A stretch of 64,000 bases of DNA from Spirodela intermedia (lineage: Eukaryota; Streptophyta; Magnoliopsida; Alismatales; Araceae). The notes beneath the pieces are model-generated. The model did not search any database. It saw only the letters and a program-made list of their open reading frames with translations, and was not told where the DNA came from. Location of the stretch: positions 1,183,001 through 1,247,000 of the forward strand of contig LR746277.1 in assembly GCA_902729315.2 (NCBI GenBank). The letters are read 5' to 3'. Of this stretch, positions 34,278 to 47,100 are shown piece by piece. Positions within the stretch are counted from its first letter, which is position 1. The number at the start of each line of letters is the position of its first letter. A program made the translations under genes and the position numbers.

Positions 34278-36196
34278 TGACGTGACTTAGTCATTGTATA
34301 ATAAATCATGTAAATTTAACATTTATAAAACTAAAAAATAATATTTTTTAGATTTTTAAAAATATTTCAAAATAAATAAATCAATTATAATTGAATAAAA
34401 AATTCTAAAAATAGTGATAAATTTTCAAGTTGATCATAGGGATGTAAGATAATATTGAATAATATTTCAAAATTATTTTAAAATAATAAAATTTATATAA
34501 TTTTTAGACTAAATAATGAATATAAAATATATTTAAAAGTTCACGAAAAAGGAAAATAAGGGTGTGGAGATTAAGATGATGTCAACGCCTTGAGGAACAA
34601 GATTCAGGTGGACATAGAGTTCTACCTGACGATTCTTATGTAAGCGATTATAGATGATTTAATGGGTCAAATAAGTTCTTTAAAAGCTAGAAGAATCGTA
34701 ATTAAATGAAGAAGAGTTTCAAAACTTAAAATCACACAAAGTATTACTAAATTAAGCAAAAATTAAGTTTAAAATAGGAAAGATAGAGTTCCGACCTCAC
34801 AATAGCGATCGTCAAAATTTTGTGTGTTCAGAATGGTTATCGTGCGATGCTCATGGCCTCAAGGGCTCTGTTTGGACATGGATGACCTAGATATTTATTA
34901 GATCTCCTTTTTGAAGTCTAGAAAATGATAGTGAAAGTTAAATTAGTTAAAAATGATAAAACATAGTTCTGACGTTGTGGTAGTAATACATTGGAATCCT
35001 GAACATTCAAGAAGATTGTCGTGCAATGTTTATGACCTCAAAGACTCTCTTTCGATAAGGACGATGTGGACAATCTCTAGATCTTCTTGCGAAGTCTAGA
35101 AATCAATGAAATGGGTCATCAAGCCGTCTCCAACGACTGTCACCCGGTGGAGCGGAAAAATGACGACTTTACAACTCTTTGACGACTGTCACTGGATGAA
35201 AATGAACTAGATGGAGGTGGGGCATGTCTTAGAGAGTTTCATCTTCAAGTCTGTGTAGCAAGAGGAGGCTCTTCATCGCATCTAGTACGCTCTCAAGAGG
35301 TGGTAACTCATCTCTTAATGGATCATTTTCTTCCTAACAATGACTTATTCGTCAATCAATTGGAGATGATTTACTTGATGGATTCACGATCTTTTTATCT
35401 AAAATCATTTAATAATTTTAGTAACGATGTTCCGTGAATCGTATTGACGATATTTTTATTGATTAAGCGATTCTAATGGCTTAATTGTTTGTTGGCAATA
35501 TGCAAGAAAATTACGATTTAATTAGATAAAAATATGAGTTTTAACTCTAGTAGGATTCGAACACTCGTTGATTACTGTCCACATGAGAGAGAGTGAAATA
35601 AGTACTCAAATACACTTATATAGTGACGTCATCTAAGTATCTCGTTGTTATAAATAAGGGGTATATTAGTTATTAAAACCATCGAAAATCTTTGAGAACT
35701 AGTTTAGTCCCACATCAATTATTTTATGAGTTTTGAGACGTATATATAATAACATGAATAACATAAGATTAACAATCAATAAGCCTATCTCTCGTGTGTG
35801 TACGACCGTTCCTTGCCCCACACTCGGCTGGCCACTAGTGATGTGAAAGGGGAGCAATGCACACGTGTCCCCCCTACTGATCTGTCCATAGCTGCTTGAG
35901 CCCACTGCTCACGGGTCCACTTGATTGCGCTTCTAACCCACTTGCAAGCCGGTTGGCCAACAAGTCTTCTTTTTTTATATTTTTTATTTTATCTTATTTT
36001 CTTTCATTTGTCTCAAAAATAGAATTCTAAAAATTATATAAATTCTCATAAAATTACATAATTAGTCAAAAATTCACATTAACCAATTAAAAACTACTTT
36101 TTTCACGTTTAACATAAATATAAGTCTATTTATCATGAGTTAATGTTAAAAATATATTATTAATTAATTATTAACTCATGATAATGAAAATTATCA
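34278..36196 (-). mobile_element. Solo gypsy-family LTR with internal duplication
   Basis: A 1919-bp member of the family (ends tgacgtgact and aattatca) inside the 3' LTR of the element at 32639-36322. Flanks GCGTT (34273-34277) and ATGTT (36197-36201) both derive from GTGTT, the sequence at that point in the undisturbed 5' LTR. The extra length comes mainly from a tandem duplication of about 175 bp (about 34765-34940 and 34945-35115). The USE (35707-35717) is again 25 bp before the TATA run (35743). Confidence 0.8.
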
Positions 36197-36327
36197 ATGT
36201 TTTACAAAATTGTGTAAGATACCTCAGTACATAATGAGGGTTAGAGGTGAATAAATATAGAGGTGGTTTTCATCGTTCTCTCCTCTATCCTTCATGACAA
36301 GGTTTTTCTCTATTTCCAATAGTAAAA

Positions 36328-36860
36328 ATTATTCTTTATTTTTTTTCTCTTCAACAATGAATAATTCCACATTACATGACGTTCAATGCTAACCTACACA
36401 TCAAACAAATAGTATGACCTTCCGAGCAGAATGGGCTTTAGTACAGCTCACTTTGACATTTCGTACTTAGTTATATGGTGGCTTATTTCCGTGTCCATGC
36501 TGACACCTCTTATAGGAACCCTATGAGAGAGAGAGAGAGAGATGAAGGGAGGGGGGGAAGCCAAGTGGAAAATGGAGAGCGAATTCGAACGCCTGGATAC
36601 GATGGAATTACTTTATTCAATATAACACTGACAACGTTGCATGCTTATAAATCGTTGATAACAATAGCAGCAGCGTATTTTATTGAGCCTCCATTGATCA
36701 TGATTGGCTTCATGTTCTAGCTATCTTCGTAGACGCAGCGCCGACGAGTGAAGATCTCATGGAATTCGTTTAAACGCTGAAAAGCATTAACAAAGTTGTA
36801 ACTGAGTGCTGAAAAATCTATCGCCTTCATCGTCACGCATGATCCTCATTCTGCATGGAC
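36328..36860. other. Intergenic, with GA microsatellite
   Basis: A (GA)n run occupies about 36525-36542. No gene is evident; the open frame 36475-36720 crosses the microsatellite and has no family resemblance. This stretch is the 3' flank of the minus-strand EG45 gene. Confidence 0.45.
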
Positions 36861-37430
36861 TTACCGGTTGTACCGGATCTGGATCTTCCCCGCATCAAGG
36901 TTGGCGATTGTAGAGAAGGCTTTCCGGGACAGATCAATGGTGCCCTGGCATCCCGGCGGGCAGTAATCGACGATCGTTACCACGACGCTTTGGCCGTTGC
37001 ACGGCCACGGGCCCCCGTTCGTCCGCCCCGTGCAGGTCACGCGGTATTTCCTTCCACAGGCTGCGCGGTTGCCCCAGATGGCGTCGCTGGCTGCGGCGAT
37101 CATCACTCCCTTGTTCTGGTTCCCGTAGCAGGCGGAAGCTGCAAAGGAAGATTCACAACAAGAGCATGCCATGAATCTCTTTTCCTGTGAAGCGCACACA
37201 TAGTACAGCATGCCCTAATCGTAGAGTAACGAGGTTCAAGGCTGAAGAAGGTCGTGATAGCCGCTCGGCGCAAGTGAACGTGTTCTAATGGAAGAATTAG
37301 GCCAAGGAAACAACTTACGGACGTAGGGCGGATTGTAGAAGGTCGCAGTTCCAGTAGCGGCTAGTGCGACGGGCAGGAGGTCGGCGAGAATGAACGTGGC
37401 CGCCAGGAGAGAAACCTTGCTCGCATCCAT
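36861..37430 (-). CDS. EG45-like / plant natriuretic peptide-like secreted protein, two exons
   Basis: Exon 1 is 37430-37319 and exon 2 is 37138-36861, with a 180-bp intron (gtaagt at 37318, cag ending at 37139, phase 1). The joined protein is 129 aa, the usual size for this family. Residues 1-24 form a signal peptide (SLLAATFILADLLPVALA). The mature part has ATFYNPPYVPSACYG, AACGRKYRVTC, WPCNGQSVVVTIVDYCPPGCQGTIDLS and a C-terminal AGKIQIRYNR. This is the single double-psi beta-barrel domain of expansin-like EG45 proteins, without the expansin C-terminal domain. Relatives are apoplastic and affect water and ion balance. The family's six cysteines are all present. A TATAAATA box lies at 37501-37494, about 65 bp upstream of the ATG. 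Nothing appears broken. Confidence 0.9.
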
Positions 37431-37493
37431 TGTCTAGAAAGAAGTGGGAGATGTGAAGTTCTTGGTAGGGAATGGAGTGAGGATGTTCATGCC

Positions 37494-37501
37494 TATTTAT
37501 A
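37494..37501 (-). promoter_or_regulatory. TATA box of the EG45-like gene
   Basis: TATAAATA on the minus strand, about 65 bp upstream of the start codon, leaving a short leader of about 35 bases if transcription starts some 30 bp downstream. It is the only good TATA box near this gene. Confidence 0.65.
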
Positions 37502-39832
37502 AGGAGAGTTTGAAGATCCAAGTGGCATATAATTTCATAGGTACATGAAAATCATAATAATGCCATATTTAGTTATAATTGATGGCAGAGTCGAGGAAAG
37601 ACGAACGACGACTTGCCTGGAATTTCCTGCATGGAAAGTCGATGGACAAGTCCTCACGTCTAAGTAGTCCAACCAAGCTCATCTCATTTTCAAACTCTTA
37701 ATGGGCGGCATTTAATCGCCTCATATGTAAATTTGAATGGATTCTTCTCACCCTTTCACGTAATTTATTGGGTCATTGTATTTAGGGAGTAAACAGCTTG
37801 AACATGTTCAGAGTTTGGATCCTTAATGTGACATACAAAATCTTTCTAATATCCTCTTTGATCGGGAGATTTTAGCTATAGTTTTTTAAACAATTTAGCG
37901 TATACTAGTGGAGAAAGGGCGTCCTCTTTGATCGGGAGAATACTAATACGCGTTGGATCAATAGCTCATGGTTTTTGCAGCAACTTGTGAGAGATGCCCC
38001 GCATTAAAGGGCTCATTCGGTCGTGTTCTTTACGGCAGACACGAACAGAGGACGAAGATAATTCGAAGGCGATTAGTATTCTGGCGCCGTTCCTCTGGCG
38101 ACGAATCTTGATCTCGTGTAATGTCTACAGAAATCACTTTTTGACTAGAGGAGAGTAGAAAGAGAACGTTCTAAAGTCGCTGGTTGTGGCGTTCCCCGTC
38201 GACTGAGATTGAATGCTCACGCTTTCCGTTCGGGAAGGCCAAAACATAGCAGATTTCCTCTTCCAGCTTTCTTGACTTCATATGCTATGACAACACACAA
38301 AATGACGTTTCTGAGGGATCGATCTGCACTTAGTTTTTAATACATTGGGGAACATGCAGTCATTGGGTAATGAACGAGCCCAGAGCTCGGCCGGTTAGCT
38401 TCCCTCCTGAGACTGATAGTTTCGATACAGTTGTGATAGTTTCAGAAGTAGGTTAGCCAACTTGTCACGCGAGTGTTCTTGTAAGATAGATAATTGCTCA
38501 GAGGTAGGGGATGATGAGAGGAGAATAAGGAAGGGTAGGATGGGTTTGGATATTTGATCTCTAACAGCCATCAGCAATCAAATTACTCGACTGAAACCTA
38601 CCAAAAAATCAAATAACAAGTAGCTAAACAGTAACTTTACGCCTTTCAAGCTTCCATTGAAAGAAGTTGATGATTGTGTATGGGAAACTAATTTGTTCCT
38701 TGCTTCTCGTCTAGGCTCCCATGGCTTGCCTCTGAGGTTCAAACGATCACCCTTCCCAGCTTACCTGTCAAAATGTTAAAGCCTCTTCTAAGAAGATGTA
38801 ATATTTTATTGAATGTGATTCTGAGATGAAAGAAATTCGAAGAGAGAACCAGACACTTTAAGTCCATTTGGCGGGAGCAATCAGCTCCAGCAGGCCGGGA
38901 GGGAGAACGAGGGGGAGAGAGAGAGAGAGAGGCTCTGCTCGCTTAGACTCAAACGGGGCTCCGCGCTCTATCTGCTCTATTAGCTATCAGTTGGCGCTAC
39001 GCGACTTCAGTTGACAGAGACGGTGATGCCGTCCGCCGAAGCTCAAGGTCTACAATTAAGTAAACTGGAGTGAAGGACAAGACACTGATCACAGTAAACT
39101 ACTCTCCCAAAGCAGAGAGTAGTATACGATTGGTCTCTTTTTTCTCTTCATTTGTTCCTTTGGCCTTAATATATTCTCATCACTGGTTCTATTTAACTCG
39201 ACATTGCATTAGCAAACGCATCCCGTTAAATTCAAGCCTACTAGGTATTGAAGTTAAATTTATTCTTCGTCCACAAAAGAAGATATCCTAAATCTTTGTC
39301 GTTGTAGTGTTGGATGTGATGCTCAAATTCATTTACTGATTTCATCCGAGTACATGGACATTGCAGAGTTTAAACATGAATTTGAAAAAATGATAGTTGC
39401 AGTGGCATGTAACACAACTTGCATGGAACTAGGGCAAAATATACTGCATGGCGCAGGATGACTATTCAATAACTCATCCAGCCAACATAGTTGGTAGGCA
39501 AAGATTAAAACCTTGGAAACAGCCATTCCATTACTTTGCAAAAAAATTATAATGTACTAATATACAAGCTGGGTATACTTTACAATCGTATAGCATTAAG
39601 TCATATACAAAGATATCAACCTTGACTCTCCTATAAAATTGCGTCAAACCAAAAAGCTAAACAAAATCCAAGGAAAGAGGTAAAAAACACTTTTTCAAGG
39701 AAATCTAACTTGTCTATCATGTGCAAAAGATCTTTGGCAAAGGCAATGTATCATAACAGCTCAAAAAATTAAAGAAGAGCCAGAAATCTTTTCTTGACAG
39801 ACCTAAATAATGACTTGGTCAAAAGGCTGGTC
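37502..39832. other. Intergenic stretch without supported genes
   Basis: A (GA)n microsatellite lies at about 38915-38931. A 60-aa minus-strand frame at 38577-38395 has an EQLSILQEHSRDKLANLL segment that faintly recalls copia gag linkers, too weak to call. Nothing else is recognisable. Confidence 0.4.
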
Positions 39833-40024
39833 AAATTGGCAATGTGATGGCATGGTCTATTTAGTGGATCAATCAATGTGTTGACCCAAAAAAATATTTG
39901 ACCCAACAAATTTCAAAGATTTAAATTCTAAATTGGCAACATGATGGTAGTCTATTTAGTTGGTCAACTCACGTGTTGACCCAAACAAACTTTGACCAAA
40001 CACATGTTGAAGATTTTAATTCCA
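39833..40024 (+). repeat. Tandem 97-bp repeat rich in TTGAC words
   Basis: Two imperfect units (39833-39929 and 39930-40024) share aaattggcaa, gtctatttag and gtgttgaccc. Together they carry at least four TTGACC words, the core of the W box bound by WRKY factors. The array lies about 1.2 kb upstream of the TFIIIC subunit gene. Whether it regulates anything is unknown. Confidence 0.65.
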
Positions 40025-41191
40025 ACTACTAAGATTTGAATGCTACACATTGTTTAAAAGTGATAGAGTTATATACCACATTAATGTGAGGGATTTTTTA
40101 AACATGTGAATTTTAAGTGTAAGTTTTTCAAACAAAATAGCAGAAACTAAGGGTAGGAATCCTTAAAAAGTGGATGTAGGTTAGAGAAAGGATGAACCAC
40201 ATACACATCTTGGTATTTTATACATCGAAATATGATGTTTGACCTACCAAAATCATTTAATGTGTAGACCCAAAACTTTTTGTATCTACCTAAACAGCCT
40301 ATGCTGACCCATAATTGATTATATCAACCCACTACATTCAAAACTGAAAGAGAAAGTCAGAAAACATATAAAAAATACTAAAAATATAATAGAAAATTAA
40401 TTCACTCTCCTTCTGCTGCTACATATTCTGTCCTAACTTTAGATCAACATAGTCAAGAGTCAAGTTTGTTAAAGCACCACTCTGGTTTTCATATGAATTA
40501 ACTTAAGAGTTGGGCACTATGTAAAGAACTTTTATTTACAGTTTTATCCTCTATTTTTGTTCAAATTTATATTTGAAAAAAAGTAAAAAGATATATTTTA
40601 ATGTCATGCTTTTTGAGCATCAATACATGTTTACTACCTTCAATCCTGGGCATTTTTATTATGAAAACCTTCTGATGAAAAAAACCATGATTATTTCGAA
40701 CTAAAAATATTGGAAACGAAAGCATTATAATTTTTTTTTATCAAATCTGTTTCTGTGAGATTTTCTTAACCTCTTTATCTTGGAAAAATATTTTTTATAC
40801 CTGAAAAATTCATAAAATTCCTCCCCCTAATTCACCTTGTAGTTTTTCGGGTGCGCATTGGGCCGGGAGTGGCGCGTCGACGCTCGTTTAGATAGAATTC
40901 GAAGTTCGTGGCCCTTCCAGTTTGAGTTGGAACCCCGCGTGGGGGAAGTCGCTCCTTCTCCCTCCCTTTCCTCGCCGCCGGTCCACCCTGACGCTGACGT
41001 CTCTGCTTGCGGGAACGGCGTCGGCAGCTGCTGCTTTCCCGGTTTCGGGCGTCTTCCGGCCGGGATTGGGGTTTTTGGGGCCAGGCCAGGCGCGGCCCCT
41101 GCGGGTTGTTGAAACTCCCTCATGGTTTGGGATTCCAAGAGGGAAGCCCTAGTTCCGCGTTCCGGAGCTGGCGTTCTTTGCGGCGGGTTCG
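40025..41191 (+). promoter_or_regulatory. Upstream region and GC-rich leader of the TFIIIC subunit gene
   Basis: The sequence is AT-rich to about 40835 and then switches sharply to GC-rich up to the start codon at 41192. The GC-rich part is the probable 5' UTR and core promoter. No TATA box at a plausible distance stands out. The open frames in it (for example 40858-41112) overlap one another on both strands and have no family resemblance. Confidence 0.45.
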
Positions 41192-44100
41192 ATGGATTCC
41201 TTCATCTCTACCGCCCTCGAGGAGATTTGCGCGGAGGGTCCCGCCGGGATCCCTCTGCCGAAGCTTTGGTGGAACCTGCAGAGTTCTGTCGAGTCGTTCG
41301 GTCTCCTGATGGATGATGCCGTCAAGGAGGTGATCTGGAGACGTCTCCTGGCCCTTCCAGATCTTCTGTTTAAATCATCATCTGCGATGTTTACCTCGAG
41401 AGACTCGGCCATCAAGTCCCCAGATCAGTCGGAGAAGTTGGGGCTGAGAGTAGTAGCAGACGAGCATCTTAGGGATAGCTTCCTTGGGATTTACGATCTG
41501 AAAGCCGCCAATGTTGAGATCACACCCGTGCTCAAGCAGGTTCTCGAGCGGCTCGCTGTTGCCAGGTCTATCATTTATTTTGTTCCATTAGTCTTACGAA
41601 AATTGGGAATGTGGAATACGTTCAACACAGCACCGCATTTCACACCTCGCGGAGTTTATCTCACCAGTCCCTTCATGTTTTTGCAGGAGCAATGGAATAG
41701 CCCAAAGTCAGCTTAGCAAAGAGTTCAAGATGAAGGAGAACAAGCTCTTCTACTATTTGAAAAGGCTTGAATCCCAGGGATTAATTGTGCGGCAATCAAC
41801 ACTCTTGAGGACGAAGGAAGCATCTGCAAAGAGGGACGATGAGATGAAGGACACTGCCATTGTGAATACCAATTTGATTTATCTTTATCGCTATGCTAAG
41901 CGGCTGAGTTCCCTGCAACGAGTTGAGATTACAGCACCACATGTGCCACATATTTCTGGAGACCCCTGCAAAGGTAATTTAGAAGGGACTGATGGGGAAC
42001 CCTTAAAGGAGGATGTGAATGTGAAGGATTACCTGCCAGAAATGAGTGCCATCTGCAATATGCTTGAGGAATCGGCTGGAAAGGTCACTGGCATTTTCAA
42101 CATTGGTGTTTGATGTGATAGTTATCAATTTCGTTTCTCTGATTCAGTCTTAATGATTTTATTTCTTAAAGGTCCTTGTTGTATCCGATATCAAGTTGGC
42201 TCGAGGATACAGGATGACAACCGGTCATAGAACTTGGAGAAATGTCAGTCACTACTTAAAATAAAATATTTTCCCCATTTGCTCTTGAACTAAGGCCTTT
42301 TTTTTTTGTTATTGTTGCAATGACAGATATGTAACCGAATGAAAGATGCTTCCCTTGTTGAAGAGTTTCAGGGAAAAGTTAATGGCAAGGTAGATTTTCA
42401 TGCTATGAACTTAAAATGGCTTCTTCACAAAGTTTGTATCGCAATTTATGTGTATCTTCAGATAAATCTGTTTCTTTTGTGACAATGTTTTTGTCCTAGT
42501 TGGTCATGTCTCTTCTAATGTGTTCTTGTTATCCTCTTGGTAATCTATTTAGTTCTAGAATACAATAGTTTTAAATGGATCTATCTGGTACGGCCTCAGT
42601 TTTCCATTAACTTTGATGATCTTGAGTGAAACCTTCAACGGTTTTGATAAACACATATGGGACATGAGAAGGTTTTATTCTATTACCTTCTTTGACTGTT
42701 GTATTTGATTTTTGTCTCATTTATGAATTCTCATGATTTGTACTTTTTTAATACTTTATTATTTTTTATCGGTTTTGGCATCCCTGATGAATTTGGCTGA
42801 CCTGGCTCTATGCACGCATTTGAGTACAATTCACTGATTGCATCTATGCCTGCTTTTGCCAAACAGTGTGCTAAGTTGGCATGTGTGATTCATCTCTGAT
42901 TGCCTGAGGCATGGTGTGGGCCACATTCACACGAATGCATGTGAATTGCAAACCACAGTTTGTGCTATGCTATTTATACCAGGCGCACAGCATATCCTTG
43001 CGTAACATGTGAAGCACTTTGAGAAGGGCATGTGATGTGTTAAACCTGTCTTTTTCAGGCTTATTGGGCTTTTTTTCTGTGGTATGCCTTAAAATATTGA
43101 CTTTTACAGCTTGAATTTCGTTTTTCATGAAGTTATCACCAAAATCAATTTTGAAGGCACTCTCTTGCTTTTCTATCTGTGCGTTTCTTTCAAAAAAGAT
43201 AACATTGCCTCCCATCTGCAAAGCATACCCCTGAGGATCAGCCCTATAATGCCGTATTGATGTTGAGGAGATTTTTCCTGTTAGCTAAGTTGGCACCATC
43301 AAACCTTACTCTCTCTTCTCATTAATGTAGTTTTGGATACTTCTGCCTTGAATTGAAAATAGAAAATCTGGCATCCTCTCAAGAGTTTTTTTATCGACCT
43401 ACTTTGGACTACCTATTCCGGTAATGTTCAATTTCGGACAGTTGAACTTTTATTATGGATTTCTTTTCCAGACAATTAGGAGCCATTCCATCTCTCTTTA
43501 TTCGCCACTTTTATTGCCTGTACTTTTATTTCTGTTGCTTTTGAAAAACAAAAGGGTATATCATGAAATCTCCACTATGGTCACTATGTTTTCTCAGAAT
43601 CTCTTTCGATTTTTTCCTTTCCTAGAATCCCTTATAAATTCCTTCATCTGTCGTTATTTCTCTTCTAATTAATGGGCCTACACCCGATTGGTTCAGGTGA
43701 TTTTCATTGTTGCTGTGGAACTTTCCTGTCTCCACTCATTTTCAGCTAGTTTTGAGTAGGCTACATGATGCTTTAAGAGGGAAGCTACAGATTCTGATCT
43801 TGGAATGTGTGGCATTGTCCAAGGGACAACTTAAGCAGATGGGCGGGTAAGTGGGACCATGTCACAATCATATCCACCTTCATTTGAAAGCGTCAAACAT
43901 ATAGTTAGAATATTTTCCCTAAGGTTTCGAAGATAACCAAATGGTGGCCCATCCTATATTGTCATGCGTATAGCATGCAAATGGTATAGCTAGAAGTAGG
44001 AGTTTGTTGTAGGAGCTCCTTCTGCTCCTGACTCTAGCCTGTTATGAGGCTAAGTCAGAAGTGTATCTCATTATATGAATGGTATGCACCACAGGTTTTC

Positions 44101-47100
44101 CATCTAACCATATATTAAGGTCAGCTGCCACCTTTTAGCATTTTGTCAAACCAAGACTTCGTATTCTATCATTGATACTATGCTTTGATTTTTCATCAGT
44201 CTGATTGGTAAGAGCGTTCTCTCTTGAGAGTTGGCTGAACGAACTTGCCACCCATCAGTCTGGCAGCAGTGGTGGAGAAAACAAAGCATGTTTCAACAGA
44301 AATGCTGATTCAGGGCATCAACAAAACACTATTGTCTCTTATGAAAACCCCTTCAAACCCTGGAGCACTGTATCCTGTTCTGCTATACTGGCGCCCAGTT
44401 GATGACGATGAATTCAAGGGACAATAAACCCTAAGGCTCTGGGTGTCAGCCTTTTTAAGGAATTAACCAAGGGAAATCTCTGAAGAATCCCCTCTCCCTC
44501 ATATTTCGCATGTAGGAGATTGAAATACAGCCCCACGTTGTCTGTTGGTTTGTAAATTGATCACTCTAGATAGATAAGTCGAGAAAACCACAAGCAATTA
44601 ATTGAATACCTTTTTGTGTTGTTTTAAAAAAAATAAATAGGTATAAATATCTGGAAATAAGAACGAGTAGAAGATAGTGGAAAACACTAAATCACACCAA
44701 TTGGAACTTACATATTTTTTTTGAAAGAATAAAAATGAGTAATTATTAGGTTTCTAGATGCTGTACTTTCGTCCCTAGCGAAAAGAAGAATATTCGTGGA
44801 AAGTTCACTAAGATTTCCCATGAAAATGATGCAAATACCCTTGAGCTCTCTCAGGGCTTCGTAAAGAGAGAAATGTTTCCAAAATAGCCACTGACGCTGC
44901 TACAATGCCAGAAGTCAGGCTGTGCGGAGAGAGGAAAACTTCAAAATCTCTAGTTGCCTCTGCTCACCATGGTGTGAAGAATTCCATATATAGATTGTTT
45001 GATTCAGTTCAGAACCAGTCCACGCCCTCCTTGAAACTAGAACACATGGATATAATTGAAATATGTTTCATAGCATTGCCTGATTCATGGGCAATTCTTG
45101 GCCAATCAGAGTAGACCTGGTCTAGGCATTCTGTCTAATTATGTCTTGATACAGTCCAGTGAAGCAAGCAAGGTGAAAAAATTCTTCCTCCCATACTAGC
45201 TCTTGCCCATTGTTAAGCCAAACGAGAATCGTTATTAGCATGTTCTGATGGTGCTATTTATCTATATGATACCATCGTGGGATAGTTATATGATGAGGGT
45301 AATTCATGGGATAGAGAAGAAATCATTGTTTACACTAGGTTTATTGTGGAGGCATGTGCACTTGGGTAATTCTGGTGGTGAAAGTAGTTTTTGAAGAAAA
45401 AATTGTTGCCTGGTGGTTAGTTGCTAGAGTGATGACCATGAAAGTTAGCCGTCTTAGCATTATTTCTGTCTTCTTGGTTATCTCAGAGGTGCGTCTCATA
45501 TTTTCAATTTGTCGTATGGCTTCACATTAGTTGCTTTTGGCTTTCCTATCACACTTGTATTAATGTTTTTCCTGAATCTAATATTACATTTATATCCAGG
45601 GAAGTGCCATAATAGTACATTTGTCATGGATAAACTAATTATAACATTTACTAGCCAAAATTTTGAAGTGCGTTGTTATTTAGGCATACCATTATTCACT
45701 TTTTGAAGAATATATGCTGTTAGTTTTAAATGATTCATCTACTCCCTGGAAACATTTTTTATAAGCTCGCTATACATTATGAAAATTACCCTTGAGACTA
45801 TCTTAAAAATGTCTAATATTCTACTGTACTTGTCGTATCTTTTTTATTTACCTAGAGTAGTAATAATATTTTTAATGAACGAGCTTGAGTTAAATTTGTA
45901 CCTAATAATGTGCCAGAAGAATATGCATCTTCTTCATTCCTGAAACATATCATTTATTTGACTGTGGTGCCACAGGAGGTTCAAGTGCACCCGTCAACTG
46001 CTTGGGTTGACGGTTTAATTAAATTAGAGTTTGAGTTTTTAAGGACGGTTTAATTAAGTTGTTTCTTTTCTGATGATCCGTCAACTGCATGGGTTGTTTT
46101 TGCTGAATGACGATCACATTTTGGAATTTGTAGCTTTTTATAACTTTATTTTGAGATATTCGATCTCTTCCTACTCCTAACTTAAAATTTTAACCTCTAA
46201 AACTAGAGAAGTGTGAATCTAGCAGAAGCTCTTTCTTCTTTTTGGTAGTTGATCTTTTGAATTTCAGGTTGTCAAGTGCTTACGCTTGTTGAAGAAGTTT
46301 AATCCTAAGGATTTTCAGCCCAAGGGTATTACGTGTGGCTATGAAAGTTTTCGTTCTGAACATCTTCAGAGATGCAGTAGAAGGGGTCAAATTACTGATC
46401 AGTTTGTTGAGCTTCCTATTGAACACCGAATTTATGATATGATTGATGGTGAGGGCCCCAAAGGACTAACTATATCTGAGGTATGATAATTTTGATGGCA
46501 TTTTTTTTTCTGTTTTCTAATTGAAGTTTTTTTCTCATTCCTTCATTGTGGAGATGGATTATCTTAGACATACGCAGTGACAGTACAAGATAAACACTGG
46601 CAGAGGTTGTTGCCATGGTTTCACATAACTTTGAACTTGCTCAGTGGATGGAAGAATTTCATTGTATTGAGTGATAGTGATAGCTATCTTTTGACTAATT
46701 GTCAAATTCTTGGTGTAACCATTGATTCTAAATTAGACTAAGACGTTAATATCTAAAGAAGTATATTGACGATGGACTAATACGGATATCATCTTCCTAT
46801 GATGAGCAGGTTAGCAAAAGGCTTGGACTCAGCAGCAAGAGGACTGAAATGCGAATATGTGATATGTGCTGGAGGATGCCAAAGAGGTTTCCAATGCATA
46901 TGAGATTTGAAAATTATAACAGAACAAAGGTTTATAGAGTTTGGACACTTCGAAACTTTGAGGGCAATTCCTTGGGTGGAACATCGAGTAACTGTGAAAA
47001 CGATTTGATGATAACTAACATTTCTAGCCATTGCGAGATGGATAGAGTTCCAGATGACCAGTCATCTGGCAAAAATATGCTGTCAGATTTCAGCTCCAAA

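Larger units (their letters stand above)
32639..36322 (+). mobile_element. Non-autonomous copia-like LTR element
   Basis: Flanked by the perfect 5-bp repeat GTAAA (32634-32638 and 36323-36327). The 5' LTR is 32639-32809 (171 bp). The 3' LTR is 34228-34277 plus 36202-36322 (171 bp in total), split by a gypsy-family LTR at 34278-36196. Both LTRs share ggtcataagaaaattatg and the region around gatgagggttagaggtgaat. The interior is only about 1.4 kb, with no recognisable gag or pol domain, so the element would depend on proteins supplied elsewhere. The last interior codons (NFSNVCLDGE) faintly resemble the usual end of copia pol. A solo LTR of the same family is at 5248-5420. Confidence 0.8.
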
